64,000 nt of DNA, taken from positions 68,367,087 to 68,431,086 of the forward strand of contig JAVIAB010000073.1 in NCBI GenBank assembly GCA_032433765.1, written 5' to 3'. A program made the translations under genes and the position numbers. Shown here piece after piece: positions 11,391-22,915 of this stretch. The DNA is from Megaustenia siamemsis. Lineage: Eukaryota > Mollusca > Gastropoda > Stylommatophora > Ariophantidae. The stretch's first letter is position 1. Each line of letters opens with the position of its first letter. Under the pieces are notes generated by a model. The model saw only the letters and a program-made list of their open reading frames with translations, made no database searches and was not told the DNA's origin.

Positions 11391-11415
11391 AGAGAGAGAG
11401 AGAGAGAGAGAGAGC
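11391..11415. repeat. (GA)n microsatellite
   Basis: Twelve GA units directly before a tRNA-like SINE head. Confidence 0.9.
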
Positions 11416-11540
11416 TAGGAGGTGTAGAGGTGAAAGGTCTGCCTCTAGACCAAAGGTCCCGGATTTGATTCCTATCATAGGCGGTGGAAATTTTTTTTTT
11501 TTAATCAATGAAATCGAACCCGTGTCTTTACCCTACCCTG
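11416..11540 (+). mobile_element. Possible SINE-E (tRNA-like head, T-rich tail)
   Basis: Contains a B-box-like ggatttgattcc (about 11461-11472) preceded by an aggtgtagaggt segment resembling an A box, then a T12 run at about 11492. Only one copy is visible in the window, so the call is weak. Confidence 0.25.
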
Positions 11541-11544
11541 GTCT

Positions 11545-11792
11545 CAGGGTAGTGATATCCGATGTCTAGCGCTCTCAGGGTAGTGATATCCGATGTCTAG
11601 CGCTCTCAGGGTAGTGATATCCGATGTCTAGCGCTCTCAGGGTAGTGATATCCGATGTCTAGCGCTCTCAGGGTAGTGATATCCGATGTCTAGCGCTCTC
11701 AGGGTAGTGATATCCGATGTCTAGCGCTCTCAGGGTAGTGATATCCGATGTCTAGCGCTCTCAGGGTAGTGATATCCGATGTCTAGCGCTCT
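11545..11792. repeat. 31-bp minisatellite, 8 identical copies
   Basis: The unit is cagggtagtgatatccgatg plus tctagcgctct, starting at 11545, 11576, 11607, 11638, 11669, 11700, 11731 and 11762. The copies look identical, implying very recent expansion or homogenisation. Confidence 0.97.
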
Positions 11793-11799
11793 CGTAAAC

Positions 11800-12064
11800 T
11801 GGCACAAACAGGAGGTCCCGTGTGCACTCTGCGCGCGTTAAAGATTGCTTGGCAGTTGGAAATGGAAAAGAGTAGGCCAAAAATGGTCGCTGCCGACAAA
11901 ATTAATGGAAAAATCTGCCCAAAGCGTGACAACTCTCGACGATAAAAATATGAGAGTACCTCTGTCGGAGAATATCTGACTGTATGGTGGGGACAGATAT
12001 TCTCGTACATTTCACACTCCCTTTTACTTCCCTTATTCTTCAAAAGGACAATGATAGCTTTTTG
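11800..12064 (-). mobile_element. Inverted piece of retrotransposon N2 with unrelated flank
   Basis: The minus strand near 12000-12065 reads QKAIIVLLKNKGSKRECEMY, a reverse-transcriptase segment. The + strand from 12065 onward encodes the same segment in the normal orientation, so a short part of N2 is present as an inverted duplicate. The remaining 11800-12000 is not recognisable. Confidence 0.6.
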
Positions 12065-12147
12065 CAAGAAAAGTCCCAGACGATTGGCAAAAAGCTATCA
12101 TGTCCATTTTGGAAGAATAAGGAAGTAAAAGGGAGTGTGAAATGTAC
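12005..12147. repeat. Near-perfect palindrome, 61-bp arms, 21-nt loop
   Basis: Arm 12005-12065 is the reverse complement of arm 12087-12147 apart from a few mismatches and small indels. Both arms are N2 reverse-transcriptase sequence. This is the kind of structure left by a snap-back or twin-priming event at the 5' end of a retrotransposed copy. Confidence 0.9.
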
Positions 12148-13400
12148 AGAGGAATATCCCTATGAGTCAAGTTGGTAAATGTTTGCTAAAATATTAGAGA
12201 GGAGAGTAAGATACATAATAGAACCACAATTAAGAATAATCAATTCGGATTCAGAAAAGGCAAAAGCTGCTGAGCTATATTTAATGAGACAACTATGTGA
12301 AAAAACAATAGAATATGACAGAAACCTAAATAAGTGTTATAGATCAGGAAAAAGCGTTTGACCGTGTGGACAGGAACAAACTTTGGCAAACTTTAGAAAC
12401 ATACGGGGTAGCAGGACAACTACTAGAAATATAATAGACTATATAAAAACAGTCAAAGTGCCATTAGAACATCGGAAGGTCTGTCAGAATGGTTTCAGGT
12501 ACAACAGGAGTAAGACAAGGATGTGTCCTCTCACCACTCCTCTTCATCATATATATGGACAAAATAAATCAGGAAACAACCAACAAGGACAAATCAAATA
12601 TAACATAGAGGTAGAAAACTCCAACATCAATGAGCTACTCTTCGCAGATGACCAATGCCTAATATATGAGGATGAAACCTGCTACAACAGCATTTAACAT
12701 CTCTAGATAAAAGCTGCACAACTACAGTATGAAAATTAACACAGCAAAAACAGAGCTATAAGAATAAGCAAATTGAGACACCATTAAACATCAGATCAAA
12801 GACAAAGAAATAAAACAAGTAGAGGAATTCAGTATTAGGCGCAATGTTCACAGAAGATGGAAAACTAGACAGAGAATTGACATGAGAATACAAAAAGAAA
12901 TGCTGTCACATACCAGCTTGCACCATTATTAAGACATCAACATTTCTATGCCAGCAAACAACAAATGATAAATGCATCTTCATACCAACTTTGTGCTAGA
13001 AAGTCAAACATGGTCCCTTTCTAAATCCCATTAAGAAAGATCAATACATGTGAGATGCGATGCTTGAGAAAGTAACAAACAACACAAGAAGAGATAGAAT
13101 ACCAAATGAACCATAAGAAAATGGTAGGAACAAAACCCTGCCAAGAATATATAGAACAACAACAACTTAAATGGTTCGCCACCTGGTCAGAATGAATCCT
13201 CACCAATCACCATCAAGGGCGTTTTTCTCGAGAAGCATGGAAAAGACAAGAGGAAGACCCAGAAGAAGATGGATAGATGCAGTGACAGAGACATGTAACA
13301 ACAAAGGAAAATCACTAATCGACAATTCGGGCAGCACAAGAACGACAAATGATATAAATCACGACACCTTTAGGTATCAGTGAAAGAGAAAAGAAGAAGA
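12065..13400 (+). mobile_element. Non-LTR retrotransposon N2, degenerate 1.3-kb copy
   Basis: The + strand carries a broken reverse transcriptase. PDDWQKAIMSI and GSKRECEMYRGISLMSQ at 12070-12175 are followed by a diverged palm region (DRNKLWQTLETYGVAGQLL near 12365-12425) and a degraded GVRQGCVLSPLL (12500-12540). The catalytic FADDQCLIYEDE lies at 12640-12675, and the C-terminus has an arginine-rich RGRPRRRWIDAV block (13250-13290). Many stops and indels. Related copies: 3050-3245, 25118-25530, 44806-45405, 46585-47330 and 47690-48130. Confidence 0.8.
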
Positions 13401-13790
13401 AGAGAAGAAGATGGTTGGGGACAACTTAGCACACGACTTCCGGTGTGAAAATAGGAAAAAGTTATATTCACGCAAAATGTCGTCCCTCGGGACTACGCTA
13501 GAGCTATTAAAGCTGGTGAACGCAAACAAAGACACAAAAGTGTTGTCACATTTTGAAATGTAGATTCTTCTAATCAACGTGAATTTTACTATAGAAGAAA
13601 TGTTGTGTATTTATGTTTTGGAAAGACGCACGTGAACAAAGCAACTAAAGTATTAGGTACAAACAGCAGTGACCAGTGTACAAAAAAAAAAAAAAAACAA
13701 AGAATAAGAAGAAGTGGTGGTTGGTTGCGTTCGTCCGATGACTAAAGTATTCTGGAGTATCGTAGTAGACTAGAATATTCCTCTTCATCA
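13401..13790. mobile_element. SINE-like 3' end plus unrecognised DNA
   Basis: The segment 13420-13550 (cacgcaaaatgtcgtccctc, then ggtgaacgcaaacaaag) resembles pieces at 14100-14180 and 46060-46115, so it belongs to a dispersed repeat ending in a GCAAACAAA-type tail. The rest, including an A15 run at 13681-13697, shows nothing else. Confidence 0.35.
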
Positions 13791-14180
13791 TCCGCCCTTA
13801 CAAGGACGTAGTGGACGTGTCTACGTTGTGTTGTGGTTTGCACTATAACTGTTATATTTGCGCCTTTCGGCCCAACACATCCGACTTCAGGACGACATTT
13901 TTGAGTACCGGGTTGTCTTCCCTCTTCGATCCCTGCACGCTTGGCCAGACTAGACAGGTTAGTCTGTTACTGGAGGCTCCACGGAGAGGTGGAGCAGGGT
14001 CTGGATGGTTTTGGTTCACCGATCCTGGCGCAAGCCATCAGCTGTGGGTCGCTGACAACTTCCAGCTCTGGTGCTAGGAGGCGCGTCTTCGCCTCCAAAA
14101 AAAAGTGATATTCACGCAAAATTCAGTTCCCCGGGACTTCCATAGATATAAAACTGGCTGACGCAAACAAACAAACATTC
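13791..14180. other. GC-richer unidentified segment ending in a dispersed repeat
   Basis: Noticeably higher GC than its surroundings. An 88-codon + frame (13811-14077) shows no known domain. It ends in cacgcaaaattcagttcccc and ctgacgcaaacaaacaaaca, shared with 13420-13550, suggesting it belongs to the same unidentified repeat. Confidence 0.35.
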
Positions 14181-14424
14181 GCGCCTCTGAATTTTCCCCG
14201 ACAATAATAATTTTTTATTTCTTATTTCGGCTGTCTGATACCTTCACCAACGCAGAAGGTCAGGTACCAATTATTCATACATAGTGTGGGGAGGTGGATG
14301 GTGAATAGCTAGCGACCCATATACTTTTCTTGCCCCGGGTGCTGGCAAACTACGCCCCTGCCGGTAACAAAACGTGCCAGGAAATACATCCACACAACCT
14401 GATAGGGACAACAAGCGAATCCTT

Positions 14425-14650
14425 TCAGAGGAAGACCTATGTTGTTTATAGCACTCGGGAAAATGACCAATAATCAACAACAGAAAAAAAAAAAGTGCTC
14501 TAACGTTTGGTTTCTCGTGGCAAGGCGCTGTGACAAGGAGTACGGGTTCGATCCTGCCTCGGACCATATATTGTTCTTTGTTTTTTTCTTCTGTTATTGA
14601 TTATTGTATATTGGTCATTTTCCCGAGCACTGTAAACACGCCTCTTCTTC
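14425..14650 (+). mobile_element. SINE-B copy in an inverted arrangement
   Basis: A tRNA-like head at 14494-14566 (gtgctctaacgtttggtttc, B box gggttcgatcctg) is followed by a tail rich in ttattgattattgt ending at gagcactgtaaacacgcctc. A second, reversed copy of the tail precedes it (14440-14490), forming an inverted repeat of about 55 bp around the head. Another full copy lies at 25850-26040 on the minus strand, and a tail fragment at 38225-38300. Confidence 0.65.
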
Positions 14651-15290
14651 TTAACTCTTTCAGTACGGAACGATTTAGGGGTGGAGATTTCAGAGATAAA
14701 AGTTGTTCATGTTTTTAAATACTATAATCTAATGGTTTATATTTATCTAACACTTAACATATTATATATGAATGTTTAGATAATTAAACAATGAATTTTA
14801 TTTCACAAATACCAAGATGATACAAGACCTATAAAAAGAATGTGGTTTGATGACAGTTGACACTAATCAAATTGAGAGTGACGCAACGTGCGGCTAAACG
14901 TACAAAACGGAAATCAGCATAGTGCGTCTAAACGTACGGAAAGAGTTAAATGATTGGCCTCGGAAGTTTTCCTCCCTGACAATATTCATTTTTTATTATT
15001 TGTCGTCTTGGGAAAACAAGTGCAATCTATGCAGCCATTCACAGTCTCGTCTTTAATAACTCTCAGTTAACATCATACACCAGCCAACACAAGAAAACAA
15101 AAACCCATTCACGGCTTTTTTTTTTTCAAATTATATTTATAAGGGAAGTCTCTCTATCTAAACAAAATTGTGGAGAAATGTGAATGACCCGATTTGATAA
15201 ATCAACTTTGTTTAGGATGTTTCCTTTTTCTGTCTTGTGTTGTAGCTGAGTTATACCAGTCCCAATACCTAGTTTACTTTACTGCACTTA
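14651..15290. other. No recognisable feature
   Basis: AT-rich intronic sequence. A short near-repeat (cggctaaacgtac / cgtctaaacgtacgg) occurs at 14890-14945. Confidence 0.4.
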
Positions 15291-15294
15291 CATT

Positions 15295-15670
15295 TTACGT
15301 TCTTAATCCATTTTGCATCTCGGCAGCTATTTATCATTTCTGTTGTTGACCTTCTGCCAAGCCATTCTCTAAGCTGTCTGTTATTTTTTCTATTTGCTTC
15401 CCTCTATCTCTTCGTCCCTCAATTTTTCCAGTTGTTACAATATATTCCAGTTGTTCTCTTAATAAAGAACTCTTATACTTGTTTTATATATGTGATCTCC
15501 GTCGATACATTTACGCGTTGCTTCTCTTTCACTATTGCCTTGACTTTGATTTATTTTCTCTGTGTTGATTGCTATATCCTTATGACGTCATATATGTTTA
15601 GCGCTCCTTATATTTTTTACACGACATGATTTTTTTTCCAATTTCTCAGTGTCTAATTACCATAGCCTGA
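15295..15670 (-). mobile_element. Non-LTR retrotransposon R1b, 3' fragment
   Basis: Matches the terminal part of R1b in reverse: cagctatttatcatttctgt, the ccattctctaagctgtctg block and the tccagttgttacaatatatt block (the codons for the LEYIVTTG motif). Heavily diverged, with no open frame. Confidence 0.65.
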
Positions 15671-15680
15671 TCATCCGTAA

Positions 15681-15947
15681 AAAGTAAGTAAAGTAAAAGT
15701 AAAGTACCCCCGTCACGCCAAGTGGCGTATAGGGAAATATGGTGTTAGTGACCCTATATTTTACAGACCTTCAGCACATGATTTTTGGGTAATGTGGTCA
15801 GTATTACGCCCGTGCTGCTTTACTTTCCCAGAAAAAATCCAGTACCCATTTAAGGCTGGGTGAACCCGGAAGCCGTCGGTTGGAATCGAACCCTACCCCT
15901 TGTCCGTGGTAGTCCAGTTCACTAACCACTGAGCTATCGCGGCTCCC
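15681..15947 (-). mobile_element. SINE-A copy
   Basis: On the minus strand, a tRNA-like head (gggagccgcgatagctcagt, A box; ggttcgattcc, B box) is followed by a conserved body (cgtaatactgaccacattac) and a 3' end ...ccacttggcgtgacggggg with an (AAGTAA)-type tail read on the + strand. Short flanking gtaaa on both sides may be a target-site duplication. Confidence 0.85.
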
Positions 15948-17240
15948 GTAAAGAGTAGCTCATTAATATTATTTTCTTACTTCTGGGCGTGGCATTTTTC
16001 CTTCGACTGCCTATGTAGGCATTGAGTAGTGATATGACACATCTAATCTCAATAAAAACTTCCAAAAATAAATAAATTATTTATGTTTTACAATAAATGA
16101 ACAACAGAATACTAACGATGACTAAATCTAGTACCCATTCCAAGGTTACTGCACATGCCTCCTTTGATTTTTATTGAAAATTAAAGTGGTATAAACCAGA
16201 ATTTAAAAAGCCACAATAATATATGCAGCCAAATAGCAGCGATTGTGAAACATCTGAGTATGACTGGGAAAGCAAAAAAGGAATTTATATAGAAACATTT
16301 TTTATACCCATATTGTGTTATTAATGTAAAACACCGACAATTCTTGAAAGAGACACGCGTAAAATAACAACCAACTTGAAAGTTATAAGAGAAGCTTTAA
16401 CAAACTAGAATCAAATCAACCTGTAGCTTGTGCTTATTACAGGTAAACATAGACATGAATAGATGGAATCAATGAGACATGAAAAGTCAATTCGGTTGGA
16501 GAACAACTCGAGCTACGCAATTGAAATCGTACTCAGAATAAATAAAAAAATAATAATTAATCTCTTATTTGTAATTCCTTTTGTTTTGTTAATTTTGGAA
16601 TGTGTTCATATCCAATGTGGTCTTGTTTCTTGATCGTTACCAAATAGCTCGCAGCAAATTAGGAAGAGAACCTTTGATGCTTTTGTACCTGAATGCTGGG
16701 AAAGAAACAGTAACGTCTAGATCTAGATTAAACACCTGCCATTTAAATTTGTATATTTCTGAATAAACATTGAATGATTTTTGCAACTGTATGGTCTAGC
16801 CTAAAAACGTGTAGCCACGCGCGAAAATGTTCAAGTAGTTTATCATTATTTTGTCATTATGGGATGTTTCCAAATGCTTTTGATCGCACTTAAATAATTG
16901 GGTAATTTCAATGGAAAGTGTAATATCGCAAATTAAGCACATGGGTTGTGTCTGGTCTTACAGAGGCAGGATAAATCCATAGCCCGCCAAAATATTCCAT
17001 TATCGACAATTCTTCTCTGACGGGGAAGTCATGATGTACAAAGTGAATGGGTAAACATTTTTTTTTTAACAGATAGAGACAAATTGCACATACTTTTACA
17101 ACTGCAACATTATAAAACAATCACTTTTCATAAATAAAATAGTGTTAGAACTTCCACACAACGAAAAATGATGCCATAGCAAAACTGATATAACTATGTA
17201 TTTTTAAAGTGCCTAATGCTATCAATATATTTTCTGTTGA
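15948..17240. other. Intronic DNA, no recognisable gene
   Basis: AT-rich (over 65% by eye), no repeats of note and no supported ORF. This is one of the cleanest stretches of intron 1. Confidence 0.5.
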
Positions 17241-17242
17241 CA

Positions 17243-17880
17243 AGATATCATCATCATCATCATCATCATCGAGTGCCTTCTCCGCAACGAAGGTTGGCTA
17301 CCATGAATCGCCCTTCTACTCTGTTTCTTGCTTTGATGGTGCAGGCTGTCATAGATTGACTTGTCCATCTTTTGATGTTACTCGTCCATGTTAGTCTTGG
17401 TCTGCCTCTGCCTCTTTTACCTTGTATTTTTCCTTCCATTATTACTTTTAGTAGGCTGTTGTGTCTTTTAACATGCCCCAAAAATTTCATTTGTCTTATT
17501 TTTAATTGTATTTAGTAGTTCTCTTTTTCTTTTCAGTTGTTTTAAGACTTCATCGTTTGTTATCTTTTGTTTCCATCCAATTCTACCTATTCTTCTATAA
17601 ATCCACATTTCAAAGGCTTCAATTTTCTGTTCTGTTTCCTTGTCTAATGCCCATGTTTCTGCACCATACAGGAATATTGAGAAGATGTAGCATTTTGCCA
17701 TTCTTAGTTTCAGCCCTGCTGATATTTGTTTTGTTGTTTTTCTCTCCATGTCTTTCTTTGGAGTGTTACGTGATGAGGCTCCAATGTCTTTCACGGTGGT
17801 CTGCCATATTTGTCTTTCGACAAGACAAGATCTATGACGTATACATTGACGTATATACTCACAAATCAAGGATTATGTCG
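17243..17880 (-). mobile_element. Non-LTR retrotransposon R2, 3' fragment
   Basis: A (ATC)n tail at 17249-17271 marks the 3' end. On the minus strand, 17468-17869 encodes FSIFLYGAETWALDKETEQK, FEMWIYRRIGRIGWK and DEVLKQLKRKRELL, continuing after a frame change with FLGHVKRHNSLLKVIMEGK and KRGRGRPRLTW (17266-17490). This is the C-terminal region of a reverse-transcriptase ORF. A longer copy lies at 39795-40930. Confidence 0.85.
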
Positions 17881-18084
17881 ATCACGATAGGTTCTTAAGA
17901 TGTTCAGAAAGTGAACACAGCAGCCGCGGTATTAGCATTGTTCTTTAATGCTCTGGTTGGCAAAATTATAAGTTTGTTTTATTCTCCTTTGATGTTTGTT
18001 AACGTACCTCGCATAAGACTTAAAGATGAGAGTGGCTATGATAGGCAATGGTCGATTTGATTTTGGGTGTGGGTGGGGGGGGCA

Positions 18085-18440
18085 GGGCGGGAACAGAGAG
18101 AGAGTGTGAGAGAGAGTGAGAGAGAGTGAGAGAGAGAGTGAGAGAGAATGAGTGAGAGAGAGTGAGAGAGGGTGAGAGAGACTGAGAGAGTGAGAGTGAG
18201 AGAAAAGAGTGAGAGAGAGTGAGAGAGAGTAAGAGTGAGAGAGGGAGAGTGAAAGAGAGTTAGAGAGAGAGTGACAGAGAGAGTGAGAGAGAGAGAGTGA
18301 GAGAGAGGGAGAGTAAAAGAGAGTGACAGAGAGAGTGAGAGAGAGAGTGAGAGAGAGTGAGAGAGTGAGATAGAGTGACAGAGAGTGAGAGAGAGAGTGA
18401 GACAGAGAGTGAGAGAGAGTGAGAGAGAGTGTGAGAGAGA
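18085..18440. repeat. Purine-only (GAGAGT)n-type tract, 355 bp
   Basis: Almost entirely G and A on the + strand with regular T interruptions. Long minus-strand Ser-Leu frames here are artefacts. Such mirror-symmetric homopurine tracts can adopt triplex (H-DNA) structure. Confidence 0.95.
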
Positions 18441-19185
18441 AGCAGGAAAAGAAAATTAATTTTGCCGCATACATCAAAGGCTATCCGTCCATCAAGGATG
18501 GTCACTTTTGAAGTCTTCAAAACTCTTCTTATATTTGCTTCTCTTATAGACACACTAATGATGGGGGGGGGGGGGTGGTATTTGAGCCTTCTATTCTACA
18601 AACAGCTATATCCCTATGCATGGACCACTTAGTCTCGTGCTGTGGCCGTCCAGTCTCGTGCCGTTGTGCTATTTTTACCTGTGGCACTCCTGAAAAATCA
18701 TGTTGCCTATATAACTTCCGGTTGAGAAGCACTGATCTAGACCGTCACCGTTTCAGCGAACGTGCCCTAGAATATATCCAGTTTACGTTTAAAGTCAGCG
18801 ACGAACACCCAGGTGGAATTAATTAACATATTTAAGAAGTCGAACGATGGAGCTGGATACGCCACTGAAATCACGTCAGCTGCTGTGCCTGGCTCCGGGT
18901 GGAAAGCAAATAAGAAACCGATAAAAACAACCTAGCATAGATCAATGACAAATAATATATGAGCAGTTTGGGCAAGGCTTGTGATACGCAGCGAGGGATA
19001 GTCATGGAACGAGCACGAAATGTTGTTGCCTTTAAAAGATAATGTAGGGAGTGTGGCAACTGACATGCTGGTCTGTGATCAAGGATAAGTAGTAGAAGAT
19101 CTTGACAAGTTGCATATGCTGTTGATGGTGTCATCATTAGTTGAGTCTGGTCTTATTCAAACACATAATCAGAGTCTTTGAGCAA
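18441..19185. other. Unidentified DNA with a possible hAT end
   Basis: A G-run lies at 18562-18576. At 18722-18735 the sequence gttgagaagcactg resembles the terminal inverted repeat of hAT-type elements (ttgaga.ccactg). I could not find the partner end, so this is probably a truncated remnant. Nothing else is recognisable. Confidence 0.3.
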
Positions 19186-19189
19186 GTTT

Positions 19190-20110
19190 ATTATAGATTA
19201 GTTAGTTAGTTGGTTAGTTAGCTAGCTAGCTAGCTAATTAGTTAGTTAGTTAATTAGTTAGTTAGTTAGTTGGCTGTTGGTTGGTTGGCTGGTTGGTTTG
19301 TTTGCTGGTTGGTTGATTGGCTGGTTGGTTGGTTGGCTGGCTGATTGGTTGGCTTGTTGGTTGGTTGGCTGGCTGGTTGGTTGATTTGTTTGCTGGTTGG
19401 TTGGCTAGTTGGTTAGTTGTCTGGTTGATTTGTTGGTTGGTTGGCTGGCTGGTTGGTTGGATGGCTGATTGGTTGGTTGGTTGGCTGGTTGGTTTGTTGG
19501 TTGGCTGGTTGGTTTGTTTGCTGATTGGTTATTTGATTGGTTGATTGGCTGGTTGGTTGGTTGGCTGGCTGGCTGGTTGGTTGGCTGGTTGGTTGGTTGA
19601 TTGGTTGGCTGGTTGGTTGGTTGGCTGTGTGGTTGTTTACTTAGTTAGTTTAGTTTTAATTAGTTAGTTGGTTAGTTAAAATTAGTTTAATTAGTTAGGT
19701 AAGTTAGTAACTTGATTAGTCAGTTTGTTCGTTAAGTTAGCTAGCTCAGTTAATTGGTTGTTAATTATAGTTAGTTAATCTAGTTACTTAATTAGGTATT
19801 TGATTAGTTAATTAGTTACATAATTAGTTAGTTAGTTAATTAGTTAGTTATTTAGTTAGTTTAATTAACGAGTTAGTTTAGTTAGTTAAGTTAGTTGGTT
19901 CCGTTAGTTAATTAGTTAGTTTGTTAATTATTTAGTTAGTTTAGTTAGTTAGTTAAATTAGTTATTTAATTTATTGTTTAGTTAGTTATTCAATTAATTA
20001 GTTGGTTTAGTTAGTTTGTTAAATTATTTACTTATTTAGTTGGTTAGGTAGTTATTTAATTAGATAGTTTAGTTAGTTAAATTAGTTATTTAGTTGGCTA
20101 GTTAGTTAGT
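19190..20110. repeat. TTAG/GGTT-type tetranucleotide repeat, about 920 bp
   Basis: Degenerate blocks of ttagttag, then ggttggct/ggttggtt, then ttagttaa. The unit differs from telomeric TTAGGG. The + strand Trp-Leu-Val-Gly frame at 19317-19544 is an artefact. Confidence 0.95.
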
Positions 20111-20126
20111 TTAATCGCACATCATG

Positions 20127-20352
20127 TAGAACTTGTATAAGGAACGGTATAACATCATTTGAGACTGTGCTAAGGCAAAACTTAGAAGAGAAAAGACTCA
20201 TGAAAAAGGATAGAAAACCCTGTGGACCAGTGGGCCTGACTTGTTCATTCTGTGACCGCGTGTGTTTGTCAAACATTGGTAGAATTAGCCACGAGAGAAG
20301 CTGTTTGACAAAAACAAAACCTCAAAAAATACACAATAGCCTCCACTGACAA
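20127..20352 (+). mobile_element. Retroelement C-terminal zinc-finger fragment
   Basis: The frame 20167-20349 encodes a CxxC...HxxxxC finger (CSFCDRVCLSNIGRISHERS, then C). This is the finger type found at the very C-terminus of some non-LTR reverse-transcriptase polyproteins, where CxxC.RVC.S.IGL..H.R.C is typical. A stop follows 15 residues later. The fragment is embedded between two blocks of TTAG repeat. Confidence 0.55.
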
Positions 20353-20360
20353 GACGAAAA

Positions 20361-20583
<223 letters not shown>

Positions 20584-21723
20584 AGTTCGATTATGTAGTT
20601 TGTGCTGATTGCTAAAACAATAATAAAGCAATATCAATCATGTGAAACGCTATAGAGTGATGCTGGCAAGCTCATAGATCAAGTCGAAGTAATTGTCCAA
20701 TGAGCTGTCGAAGTGAATATTTATTAGTTGCAAGTTAAAAGTAACGTAAATAATATACTGATGTTTGCTAAAGGCAAGAACTTGAGTACATTACTTGGAA
20801 TCAGGAGCGTATTTTATTTTTTTCATCTCCATTCGCATTTATTTCTTATATCAGTGACCTGCGTGGTATTTGATGTTTCGCTAATCAATACTTAGGTCGT
20901 CTTTTCCCCATTTTGTTGCTGCATTTATTGTAAATAGTGAGGTAGCTTAAACAGAAGGGTGTGGAGGTTTAAAAATGAGAGGCTGCAGTAAAGCTGACGA
21001 TATGGATGAAAATGTAATAAAATATGTAGATAAAAATAGTATGGATACAGCTTTATGTAGTGAGGAACAACATAAAATCAAAACGTTGCGACTCAGTGTG
21101 TTTTCAGCTGAAATAATCGATAAACACAAATGATATATAATTGAACAAATTAAAACTAGAAAGGAGACTTGGTTATAGAATATCATGAGCGCAGAAGTAG
21201 TAGAAGAAGAAGATTATAGAATATCAGGATATATCTATTTTGGTCCTCCGCTTGTTCTCTTTCCTTCGACCAGCAAAGATTTCTTTTCGATATATCTTAT
21301 ATGATGTATTCTGAGAACGTGGCGTCCATTTTGGACCTCTGTGATGTCATCAGTGCAGGCTTTGTGTGGGCAGATCTTTGTTAGTAACTGATCTAAAAAA
21401 ATTCCGATCTTCTGCGAAAGAAAATGTGTTTTGAATGGACTCTACTTTGAGGTAGATGGGATTTGGCGTTTTCCCGACTTTGATTCAGATAGTAGAACTC
21501 GTACGTATCACACTGGACTTAGAAATTGTTGTTTCGGTTCTAATGTTGCGTGTTTACCAGATCTTTAACGTCACGCTAACACTGTACTTGCTGCTGACAG
21601 TCTCGCCAAGGCACACAACAACACAAGTTCGCTTCAGTATACAACACAACTCACATTTGTTTTAGTGCACACCACAGGGACAATTCGATTCATTGCATTA
21701 CACAGCGTTAAACTACTTTTATG
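20584..21723. other. Intronic DNA, no recognisable gene
   Basis: AT-rich sequence with unsupported short frames on both strands. No repeat family recognised. Confidence 0.4.
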
Positions 21724-21732
21724 AAGACAGTA

Positions 21733-21991
21733 AGTAAAGTAAAGAGCCCCAGTCACGCCAAGTGGCGTATAGGGAATATGGTGTTAGTGACCATACATTT
21801 TACATACCTTCAGTACATGAATTTTGGGGTAATGTGGTCGGTATTACGCCCGTGCCGCTTTACTTTCCCAGAAAAAAAATCCGGTACCATATAAAGCTGA
21901 GTGAACCTGGAAGTCGTCGGTCGGGATCGAACCCTACCTCTTGTCCTTTGTAGTCCAGTTCACTAACCACTGAGCTTTCGCGGTTCCCACT
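21733..21991 (-). mobile_element. SINE-A copy with target-site duplication
   Basis: Same architecture as the other SINE-A copies, with the head on the minus strand ending at about 21989. The 9-bp aagacagta occurs at 21724-21732 and again at 21992-22000, a clear target-site duplication. Confidence 0.9.
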
Positions 21992-22007
21992 AAGACAGTA
22001 CCAAGTA

Positions 22008-22195
22008 ATTTTTATAATCATGTAATAAATCAAATTTTTATAATCATGTAATAAATCAAATTTTTATAATCATGTAATAAATCACATTTTTATAATCATG
22101 TAATAAATCACATTTTTATAATCATGTAATAAATCACATTTTTATAATCATGTAATAAATCACATTTTTATAATCATGTAATAAATCACATTTAC
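22008..22195. repeat. 27-bp tandem repeat, 7 copies
   Basis: Unit tttttataatcatgtaataa plus atcacat, starting 8 bp after the SINE-A target-site duplication. Copies differ at one or two positions. Confidence 0.95.
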
Positions 22196-22901
22196 ATAAA
22201 TAAATTATTCTTGCTTCTTTTCTTTCTTGATTAGGGGTTAGCTTACTTCTTGGTTAGACACGACCCGTTCAACCTTACTCTAGGTTATATTGGGCCGAAT
22301 ATCCTAACTTAACATAATAAAACGATAGTCTAATATAATTTAGGTTGATGCCTACACGCACGCGACCAAAAGTTGCTGGTATGGCCAGTAGCTGTTATTT
22401 GTACACAGAGTAGAAAAGGCTTTTATACACAGTACTAAGTCACTTTAACACGTATGCACAGTGTGTACTCTGTCGCTTCACACACATAGTACTAATTAAC
22501 TTCAAGACTCACACACGCAGTTCTAAGTCATTTCGACACAGATATAGAGAGAGATAAGAGCGATTTAACACACATACAGTAATCAGTCAATTCAAAACAC
22601 AGAACTAATACGTTTCAGCACACATAATACTTAGTTATGTTCGCATACGCACACACAAACATGCACACACAGCGGCGGACGGTGGGTTCGAAACTTGAAT
22701 ATGTCTGGACGTGATGAGTGGTATCTTTGCTTGTGTAAAAAAAATATATGTACTACAATCATACTAACCTTGGGCTGAGGATATACTGAACGGATTGACA
22801 CCCGTACAGCAAATTCACTCGTTGGTCTTTTTTCTTTGCAAATTTAACCTGCTTGAAGCACACCTAACTACAACTCTGGATACGTTTTTCATGTCAGCCT
22901 T
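22196..22901. other. Intronic DNA with degenerate CA-rich motifs
   Basis: Between 22420 and 22670 there are loosely repeated cacacacagtactaagtcac-like motifs, probably an old decayed repeat. Nothing coding. Confidence 0.4.
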
Positions 22902-22915
22902 CTGATGACCTTTGT

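Noticed and set aside
13811..14077. 88-codon plus-strand gene in GC-richer DNA
   Set aside because: No domain; its 3' side is a dispersed repeat, so the whole segment is more likely a mobile element of unknown type.
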